Positions 40,358 through 46,126 of a stretch of DNA of 46,126 bases are shown here, piece after piece (the stretch's first letter is position 1; each line of letters begins with the position of its first letter). The DNA is from Micromonospora arborensis (GTDB lineage: Bacteria > Actinomycetota > Actinomycetes > Mycobacteriales > Micromonosporaceae), in the NCBI RefSeq assembly GCF_003205615.1, contig NZ_PYBV01000047.1, forward strand, positions 41,913-88,038, in the 5' to 3' direction. A model generated the notes under the pieces. That model did no database searches. It saw nothing but the letters and a program-made list of their open reading frames with translations, and was not told the DNA's origin. Position numbers and translations under genes: made by a program.

Positions 40358-41578
40358 GTGGCTGATGGCGAGCTGGTGACGAACGACGAGCGGCTGCGAC
40401 GTATCGAGGCGATCACCGACGCCGCGCTGTCGGGGCTGAACATCGCCGAGTTGCTCGACGAGCTACTTGAACGGGTCCGGGACCTACTCAAGGTCGATAC
40501 CGCCACCATCCTCCTGCTGGACGACCACACCGGCGAGCTTGTCGCGACAGCGGCCAAGGGCCTGGAGGAGGAAGTGCGCCGCGGTTTCCGCATCCGGGTC
40601 GGACGCGGCTTCGCCGGCCGAGTAGCGGCGACACGAGCGCCGGTCACGATCCACGACGTGACGCCCGACGACGTGGTCAATCCCGTGCTGCTCGCCACGG
40701 GCATACGTGCCCTGCTGGGCGTACCCATGCTCGTCAACGGCGACCTCGTCGGCGTCCTACACGTCGGCTCCCTGAGCCTGCGTCAGTTCGGTCCCGACGA
40801 CGTGCAGCTGTTACAGCTCGTTGCCGATCGCGCCAGCCTCGCAGGTCAGGCCCACGCGCAGGTCCTCGACCGGCAGGCAGCGCTCGCCCTGCAACACAGC
40901 CTCCTACCAGGCCGGCTACCCGACGTTCCGGGTCTGGACCTGGCCGCCCGGTACGCACCCGGCCACGACCTGGGCATCGGTGGCGACTGGTACGACGTGT
41001 TCACGTTGCCCTCGGGCTGGCTGGGCGCCGTCATCGGCGACGTCTCCGGCCACGGCCTGCCATCCGCCGTCATCATGGGACGCATCCGCAGCGCGCTACG
41101 CGCCTACGCCCTCGATTCCGACGACCCCGCCCAAGCGCTGACCTCCCTCGACCGCAAGATCCACCATTTCGAGGCAGGTACCCTCACCACCGCCGTCTAC
41201 GCCCTGATCGCACCCGACCGCGCGAGGGTCCACCTCTCCTGCGCGGGCCATCTACCACCGCTGCTGGCTGTCCCCGGCCATCCCACCCAGCCCGTCAACC
41301 TGACGGTGGACCGGCCACTCGGTGTGGGCCGACCAGTGACCAATCGCCGCACCACCGTTCTGGACCTACCGCCGGGTGCGGCGCTCGTCTTCTACACCGA
41401 CGGACTGGTCGAACGCCGCAGCGAACTCATCGACACCGGCATCGAGCGCCTCGCCGACGCCGTGCTGTCCGGGCCGGCCGAGACGTTATGCGACCACATC
41501 ATGGCCACCACCGCCGAGGAGCACCCTAACGACGACATCGCCCTACTGATCATCCGCCGCCAACCAGCATCGGACTAA
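40358..41578 (+). CDS. GAF-SpoIIE (PP2C-type) serine phosphatase
   Basis: A 406-residue cytoplasmic signalling protein. A GAF domain covers about 15-170 (VDTATILLLDDHTGELVATA, VGRGFAGRVAATRAPVTIHD, GVLHVGSLSLRQF). A SpoIIE/PP2C-type phosphatase domain covers about 185-400. The metal-site acidic motifs are GGDWYDVF, GDVSGHGLPSA, FYTDGLVERR and NDDIALLII. Such proteins dephosphorylate anti-sigma-factor antagonists in stress networks, with GAF sensing a small ligand or redox change. The CDS begins at GTG 40358. No anti-sigma gene is adjacent, so partners lie elsewhere. Confidence 0.9.
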   Translation: MADGELVTNDERLRRIEAITDAALSGLNIAELLDELLERVRDLLKVDTATILLLDDHTGELVATAAKGLEEEVRRGFRIRVGRGFAGRVAATRAPVTIHDVTPDDVVNPVLLATGIRALLGVPMLVNGDLVGVLHVGSLSLRQFGPDDVQLLQLVADRASLAGQAHAQVLDRQAALALQHSLLPGRLPDVPGLDLAARYAPGHDLGIGGDWYDVFTLPSGWLGAVIGDVSGHGLPSAVIMGRIRSALRAYALDSDDPAQALTSLDRKIHHFEAGTLTTAVYALIAPDRARVHLSCAGHLPPLLAVPGHPTQPVNLTVDRPLGVGRPVTNRRTTVLDLPPGAALVFYTDGLVERRSELIDTGIERLADAVLSGPAETLCDHIMATTAEEHPNDDIALLIIRRQPASD

Positions 41579-41730
41579 GCCGGTATACCTCGCTGCTGAA
41601 GGTTGTCGGTGATCTCGGCCAGGCGGGTGGCGATCCAGGGCGCGAAGAACGTGGTGCAGGCCGTGGAGGTACCACCGCCGGTGTCACCCTCCGTGACCCG
41701 GACACCGTCCGCATGCTCAGCAATGTGGGG
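41575..41730 (-). pseudogene. 3' fragment of a small protein gene, unassigned
   Basis: About 50 codons on the minus strand show strong GC-third-position bias and a protein-like sequence: ADGVRVTEGDTGGGTSTACT, then FFAPWIATRLAEITDNLQQR and a GIPA end. Upstream the frame continues through CPHIAEH to poor sequence with no good start before the overlapping plus-strand gene. The fragment is coding-like but headless. I cannot name the family. The terminal codons contain the CGGTATACCTC core also present in the inverted repeat at 38-87. It is convergent with the phosphatase gene, with 4 bases shared. Confidence 0.4.
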
Positions 41731-41825
41731 GCACCGGGTACATCGGGCGCCTGGTCGAACTGAAGTAACCGCTGACACGGCGGTCGGACACAAAAACCGG
41801 CATTCCGGAAAAACCACCGTATTAG

Positions 41826-43676
41826 GTGCGTAACGTGCCGAACATGGTCTCTCGCACATGGCGTAACCTGTTGTTCACAGCGCTCGGGGTGGGCATGCTC
41901 GCCGGTGCCGGTCAACTCGGCATCGCGTTCAGCTTCGGCATCGTCCAGCTCACCGGCGCCTCCACCAGCGCCGCCGTCAACCAGTGGCCTGCCCAGCTCG
42001 TCTGGGTGGGCTGGTTCGCGGCACACGCCGCCGTAGCCGGCACCGTCGTCGCCGCACGCCTGGCCCGCCGGTTCGGGATGCTGGGGAGCACGGGCAGACT
42101 GGTGGCCATCGCCGCCGCCGCCGCGCTGGGCGCCACCGTCGTGGCGCCGCTCTGCGTCCGGCCGGCCCTGGCCGCCGAGCGCTTCTCTGTGGACCCGATC
42201 TGGGCCGTCGGCATCTGCGCGACCCTCGGCGCGCTGGTCGGCGCGGGTGCCGCGATCGCCGTACTGGTGAAGCCGCCGCTGGGTTGGAACATGGCGGCAG
42301 TGGGCGGCGTGATTTGGCTGCTGGCGCTCGTTTCGGTCGCCCCGTCGCTCGCAACCGCCGGGCCGTTGCCCGCCGTACGGCTCGGTGTGCTGGAGCCGGC
42401 CGGGCTCGACGCCGACGCGGCACACCGGCTGGCGATCCTGATTCTGCCGGCGGTTGCCCTGCTCATCGGAGCGGCGACCGGCGGGCTGGCCCGATGGCGC
42501 GGGCATCAGCCGCTGGTCAACGGCATGACCGGCACGGCCGGCCCGGTGCTGGTCGCGTTCACCTATCTGGCCGCCGGTCCCGGCGACGCCGTCGACCGGT
42601 ACCAGATCACGCCGTACTACGGGGCTCTGCTCGCCGTCGCCGCCGGTGTGCTCGGTTCGGCCGCCGCCGCGTTGTTCCGCTGGCCGCTCCTGCCGCGCAC
42701 CGCCGAAGCGCGGGTCGCCGAGCCAACCGACATCCTCCGTCCGCTGTCCGCCGGCCTCGCCGTGCGGCAGGCCGTTGGTGGTACGACCGACGAGCGGAAG
42801 CCCGTCGACCTGGCCGGCACGGGGCCGGTCGCCGGCGCGGCTGTAGCGAACTTCCCGACCGCAGCCGAACCGCTGGGCTTCGGTGCACCGGCTGGGGACC
42901 GGGACGCCAGCGCCGCACCGCCTGTTACCGCGGTATCGGCCGCACCCGCCGACCTCGCCACACCGGCCGACCTCGACGACACCTCGGAGACATCGGAACC
43001 GGCCCGCGCGACGGCGGCCCACCTTCCCGCGGGACCCGGCGGGAACGGCTCCGGGACCACGGGGGCCGAGGCCGAGGCCAACCCCGAAGGGATACCGCCC
43101 GGCGGGGCCCTCGTCGCCCCGGGGACCATCCGGATGCACCAGCCGCCGAGGACCGACCGGACGCGGGTTCAGGCGACCTGGCCGGTCGTTCCGGCGCGGC
43201 GGGTGCCGCCCTCGACCGAGCCCGCTCCGGGCGCCGAGGAGACCCAGTCAGCCGGCACGCAAGAGCGGCCCGAACCGGCGCTCCCACCTCGGCACCGGCC
43301 GCCCGTGCCCAACCTGGACCGGGCCGCGAACTGGGATGCCCTCGCGACCGCCCAGCGCGCCGGACCCCCGCCCACGAACGGTGCCGCACCGGCCCACCCC
43401 GCCAGGACCGGCCCGGTCCCCGCGCCGGCCGACCCGGGATCCGTCGTCGAGACGGGACGGGCCGGCGGGCGGCTGGGCCTGTTCCGGCGCAACAAGTCCC
43501 GGGCCGATGGGAACGGCGCGGGCACCCCGGCCGACGGCGAGCCGCTGCCGAGGCAGGACGCGGAGTTCGTCGAATGGGTGACCCGGCTGGGCAGTCCGGT
43601 GGCGGACAACGAGCTGGGTCAGGCAGGCGGTCTCCGGTCACTCCGCTCCACCGGCAGCCACCACAGCGACCGTTAG
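41826..43676 (+). CDS. membrane protein with long disordered C-terminal tail
   Basis: A 616-residue protein. The first 290 residues hold about seven membrane helices (LLFTALGVGMLAGAGQLGIA, LVAIAAAAALGATVVAPLCV, AVGICATLGALVGAGAAIAV, LAILILPAVALLIGAATGGL, and others). The last 320 residues are rich in Pro, Ala, Gly and Thr, without a recognisable fold. They end with an ordered-looking segment, DAEFVEWVTRLGSPVADNE. Proteins of this plan occur as conserved hypotheticals in Micromonosporaceae; function is unknown. GTG 41826, GTG 41835 and ATG 41844 are all possible starts, without a clear ribosome site. Confidence 0.7.
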   Translation: MRNVPNMVSRTWRNLLFTALGVGMLAGAGQLGIAFSFGIVQLTGASTSAAVNQWPAQLVWVGWFAAHAAVAGTVVAARLARRFGMLGSTGRLVAIAAAAALGATVVAPLCVRPALAAERFSVDPIWAVGICATLGALVGAGAAIAVLVKPPLGWNMAAVGGVIWLLALVSVAPSLATAGPLPAVRLGVLEPAGLDADAAHRLAILILPAVALLIGAATGGLARWRGHQPLVNGMTGTAGPVLVAFTYLAAGPGDAVDRYQITPYYGALLAVAAGVLGSAAAALFRWPLLPRTAEARVAEPTDILRPLSAGLAVRQAVGGTTDERKPVDLAGTGPVAGAAVANFPTAAEPLGFGAPAGDRDASAAPPVTAVSAAPADLATPADLDDTSETSEPARATAAHLPAGPGGNGSGTTGAEAEANPEGIPPGGALVAPGTIRMHQPPRTDRTRVQATWPVVPARRVPPSTEPAPGAEETQSAGTQERPEPALPPRHRPPVPNLDRAANWDALATAQRAGPPPTNGAAPAHPARTGPVPAPADPGSVVETGRAGGRLGLFRRNKSRADGNGAGTPADGEPLPRQDAEFVEWVTRLGSPVADNELGQAGGLRSLRSTGSHHSDR

Positions 43677-43771
43677 GAGTTCTCAGTACTCCAGCCGCAC
43701 CTGGTGGAGTTGGAGTCTTCGCTCGTAGTGGGCTGTTCTGGCGCATCCCGCAGGCGCCTCGGTCGGAAGCC

Positions 43772-43799
43772 GGTGCGTCGACGGTGGTGCCGACGCGCC
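43772..43799 (+). terminator. hairpin after the membrane protein gene
   Basis: GGTGCGTCG pairs over 9 bp (one G-U) with CGACGCGCC around a 10-nt loop. It sits about 95 nt after the stop codon and is followed by TTTCGTCC. It could end the upstream transcript. Confidence 0.45.
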
Positions 43800-43879
43800 T
43801 TTCGTCCTACCTTTGCTGCGACTTTTGTCGGGATTGATGGGATCTCAGGCTTCAGCACAAGATAGATAACTCGAAATCC

Positions 43880-43920
43880 TTGACTCAGTGCCCGCGTTGC
43901 CGGTTAATCACATCTATGTG
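43880..43920 (+). promoter_or_regulatory. promoter-like sequence and CACAT-ATGTG palindrome before GH2
   Basis: TTGACT at 43880-43885 is followed after 18-19 nt by TTAATC/TAATCA, a fair promoter. CACATCTATGTG (43909-43920), with 5-bp arms, directly follows the -10 area. That is where an operator for repression would lie. The GH2 start is 126 nt further on. Confidence 0.4.
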
Positions 43921-44045
43921 TCGGCTGTGTTTACCCTCGCGGGTGGCCGACGACGTCGGCGGATCGTCGAATCGATTCGACTACCGTCGGCAACGAAGCC
44001 TTGACCCGGAGTCGTAAGACTGTCGGTGAGTCACAGGAGGTAACC

Positions 44046-46126
44046 GTGCATCGTACGAACGTCCGCTGGGGTGGCCGATTGTCGGCGTCGGTCAGAGGGC
44101 TGGCCGCGACCGTGGCGCTCGGCCTGACCCTGACGCTGGGCGGCCTGCCCCTGGCGACCCCCGAGCCAGCCCTGGCCGCGCCGGTCGCGACCCAGAGCGT
44201 CGCGGCCGCCGGACTTGACGGTGTGGCGGCCGGGAACGCCGCGATCGCCTCGGTCGATCTGAGCGGGACGTGGAGCTTCACGCCCTCGGGTCGCGGAACG
44301 ACCTCGATCACGGTGCCCGGTGGCGGCTGGTACAAGCAGGGCTTCACCGACGTGAACGAGGCGGTGTACTCGCGCAGCATCACCGTGCCGGACTCGGGGC
44401 AGCCGCAGTCGACCTGGATCGAGTTCGGCGCCGTCAACCACCAGGCGACGCTCTCCGTCGACGGCCGGGTGGTGGCGACCCAGACCACCGCGTTCACCCC
44501 GTCGAACTTCGACATCAGTAGCTATGCCGCACCGGGCACCACCCACACGATCAGCGTGCAGGTGAAGGGCCGCGGTGCGTTGCGGTCGTCCGACGGCAAG
44601 TACCTGGTCCCCATCGCGGCCGACTGGTCCGAGGCGATACCGCAGGGCATCTACCGGTCCGCGTCCCTGCGGGTGTACCCGGCGGTGTATGTCAGCGACA
44701 CGTTCGTCCGCACCTCGGTGGCGAACCGCACCCTCAGCTACGACGTGTCGGTGACCAACTCCTCGTCCGCGAGCAGAACGGTCACCCTGAACGGATCGAT
44801 CACGTCCGACGGCGCTGGCTCTTTCAGCTACCCGCAACTGCCGCAGCAGACCGTGACGGTGGCGGCCCGTTCGACGGCGAAGGTCACGGTGGGCCCCGTG
44901 GCGTGGAACCTCGGCGCCACCTCGTACTGGTGGCCCAATGTGCCGTACCGGTCCGGGTACCGGGCCCAACTGCACCGCCTGGCGATCCGCGCCACCGCTG
45001 ACGACGGCCGCACCAGTGACGCCACGTACCGCTTCGGGTTCCGGGAGAGCACGCAGAACGGCGAGTACTACTACCTCAACGGCGCGCGGGTGAACTTCCG
45101 TGGCGACAGCCTGCAGGGTGCCGACTACGACCGGATCAACAACGGCGGCAAGGGCGACGCGTACGACACCCTGCCCGGGTTCCTGCCGCCGTCGTCCGGC
45201 AACGGCGGCTGGCCCGCGGCGGTGAACAACTACCAGCGGCTCAACTACAACGTGGTACGCATGCACATGGAACCGGCCAGCCCGTACATGCTCGACGTGG
45301 CCGACGAGATGGGCCTGATGGTCATCGACGAGACCGCCATCCGCAGTGGTTCCCAGGACTTCGTGTCCGGACGCAACAACATGGTGGCCCACGCTCGTGC
45401 ACTGACCCTGCGCGACCGCAACCATCCGGCGATCATCCGCTGGAGCCAGATCAACGAGCCCAGCTCCAACAACAACGACTCGCAGCAGTTCCAACAGGAC
45501 CTGTACGCGGCGATGAACGGCAACGACGGCACCCGGCCGATCAGCATCGACGCCGGCCCAGGTGCCGACTCGCCCAGCCGGTACCCAGCCATGAACTACT
45601 CCAACTTCGCCATCTTCGCGCACTACCTGGACGGCGTCGGCCGGTACGGCGAGGCCCTGAATCGCCATTCCGGGCGCCCGGACGGCGAAGGCGAGTACAT
45701 CTGGCCTGCCTGCAGCACCAAGCAGGGCTTCACGTGGTTCGCCACCGCAACCGCTGCCAAGCGCGGCAAGGACGCCAGCGACCTGCGTCCGTACACGCTG
45801 CTGTCCGCCTGGGCCAGCGTCGTGCCCGGCGTGCGAACCACCGACTTCACCACGGAGGAGAACACTCGCCCGGTCTACGGCGCGGACAACCTGCCCGACC
45901 CCTGGAGCAACGCACAGATCCAGCGTGTGCAGGCGGCGTTCAACCCGGTGGCCGCGATCGACCTCCCGTACTGGTCCGCCTCCGGCAATTCGGACTCGAA
46001 CGGCAACTTCCCGCTGGCGCAGGCCGTGCCCACCTACGCCCGTAACGCCACGGTGACCCGCAACATCACCGTGTTCAACGACGACCTCACCAACACGGCG
46101 GTGGGTTTCACCTGGACCGCCCGGCT
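44046..46126 (+). CDS. secreted GH2 family glycosidase, incomplete at window end
   Basis: The reading is open to the last base (693 codons seen), so the C-terminus is missing. The GTG at 44046 follows AGGAGG. A long signal peptide ends near residue 45 (LGLTLTLGGLPLATPEPALA then APVA), so the enzyme is exported. The GH2 order is visible. An N-terminal sugar-binding jelly roll (DLSGTWSFTPSGRGTTS, then FGAVNHQATLSVDGRVVA) precedes an immunoglobulin-like domain. A TIM barrel follows, with GARVNFRGDSLQGADYD, DRNHPAIIRWSQINEP (acid/base Glu) and GRPDGEGEYIWP (likely nucleophile region). The linkage cleaved cannot be read from sequence. Confidence 0.88.
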   Translation, partial: MHRTNVRWGGRLSASVRGLAATVALGLTLTLGGLPLATPEPALAAPVATQSVAAAGLDGVAAGNAAIASVDLSGTWSFTPSGRGTTSITVPGGGWYKQGFTDVNEAVYSRSITVPDSGQPQSTWIEFGAVNHQATLSVDGRVVATQTTAFTPSNFDISSYAAPGTTHTISVQVKGRGALRSSDGKYLVPIAADWSEAIPQGIYRSASLRVYPAVYVSDTFVRTSVANRTLSYDVSVTNSSSASRTVTLNGSITSDGAGSFSYPQLPQQTVTVAARSTAKVTVGPVAWNLGATSYWWPNVPYRSGYRAQLHRLAIRATADDGRTSDATYRFGFRESTQNGEYYYLNGARVNFRGDSLQGADYDRINNGGKGDAYDTLPGFLPPSSGNGGWPAAVNNYQRLNYNVVRMHMEPASPYMLDVADEMGLMVIDETAIRSGSQDFVSGRNNMVAHARALTLRDRNHPAIIRWSQINEPSSNNNDSQQFQQDLYAAMNGNDGTRPISIDAGPGADSPSRYPAMNYSNFAIFAHYLDGVGRYGEALNRHSGRPDGEGEYIWPACSTKQGFTWFATATAAKRGKDASDLRPYTLLSAWASVVPGVRTTDFTTEENTRPVYGADNLPDPWSNAQIQRVQAAFNPVAAIDLPYWSASGNSDSNGNFPLAQAVPTYARNATVTRNITVFNDDLTNTAVGFTWTAR

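Larger units (their letters stand above)
43677..44045. other. 369-nt intergenic region before the GH2 gene
   Basis: This region holds the hairpin at 43772-43799 and a promoter-like and palindromic block at 43880-43920. The last 100 nt are unusually AT-rich for this window. No coding likeness was found on either strand. Confidence 0.5.

Noticed and set aside
44031..45668. Long minus-strand reading opposite the GH2 gene
   Set aside because: The plus strand has a signal peptide, ribosome site and GH2 motifs; the minus strand reading is Arg/Val-rich shadow.
1..46126. CRISPR array
   Set aside because: No regularly spaced direct repeats and no cas-like genes were seen.

Overview
The window is very GC-rich, uses many GTG starts and 1-4 nt gene overlaps, and encodes families typical of filamentous actinomycetes: a GAF-SpoIIE phosphatase, TIGR00027-type methyltransferase, XRE regulator and lipoprotein sugar-binding proteins. 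It looks like a chromosomal accessory region of a Micromonosporaceae-type organism, most likely Micromonospora or a close relative. The taxon is inferred from style and families, not from a marker gene.

Left end (1-6960): a patchwork of relics and small modules. It holds a 19-bp perfect inverted repeat, a decayed TIGR02452 (PARG/macrodomain-like) gene, an MpaB/DUF2236-type oxygenase and a class I methyltransferase. A divergent tRNA mini-array follows (Trp-like, a minihelix-like remnant, Cys), then a hypothetical protein. Last comes an XRE regulator divergent from a 36-residue peptide ORF and a fused permease-ATPase ABC exporter, with repeated CCGACAA elements between them.

First catabolic locus (6964-16652): a seven-gene minus-strand operon encodes a DUF2264 protein, sugar-binding lipoprotein, two permeases, a YesL/DUF624 membrane protein, a GH88 unsaturated glucuronyl hydrolase and an IolB/KduI-type isomerase. 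It diverges from a regulator with a DeoR-type DNA-binding domain and a LacI-type sensor. The parts fit import and intracellular processing of unsaturated uronate oligosaccharides left by polysaccharide lyases. No lyase and no transporter ATPase are present. A clear promoter with a repeated CGNTCAC element lies between the two transcripts.

Second catabolic locus (16704-27763): alpha/beta hydrolase, DJ-1/PfpI protein and GntR/FCD regulator on the minus strand. Opposite them is a tightly coupled plus-strand operon: binding lipoprotein, two permeases, two different ATPases, a succinate-semialdehyde-type dehydrogenase and an iron-type alcohol dehydrogenase. The enzymes resemble the logic of gamma-butyrolactone/4-hydroxybutyrate catabolism, but the substrate is unproven.

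Middle (28154-36367): membrane and stress-type genes (a conserved membrane protein, aldo/keto reductase, TMEM175-like channel, MscS channel, diacylglycerol kinase-like protein, YghA-type SDR, 'plasmid stabilization'-type basic protein). Gene debris lies between them: the tail of a zinc alcohol dehydrogenase, a possible MFS tail, and a 66-residue internally deleted copy of the SDR.

Right end (36524-46126): a PadR-ABC ATPase-FtsX operon with a palindrome over its start, a strong terminator, a GAF-SpoIIE phosphatase, a membrane protein with a long disordered tail, and a secreted GH2 glycosidase running off the window.
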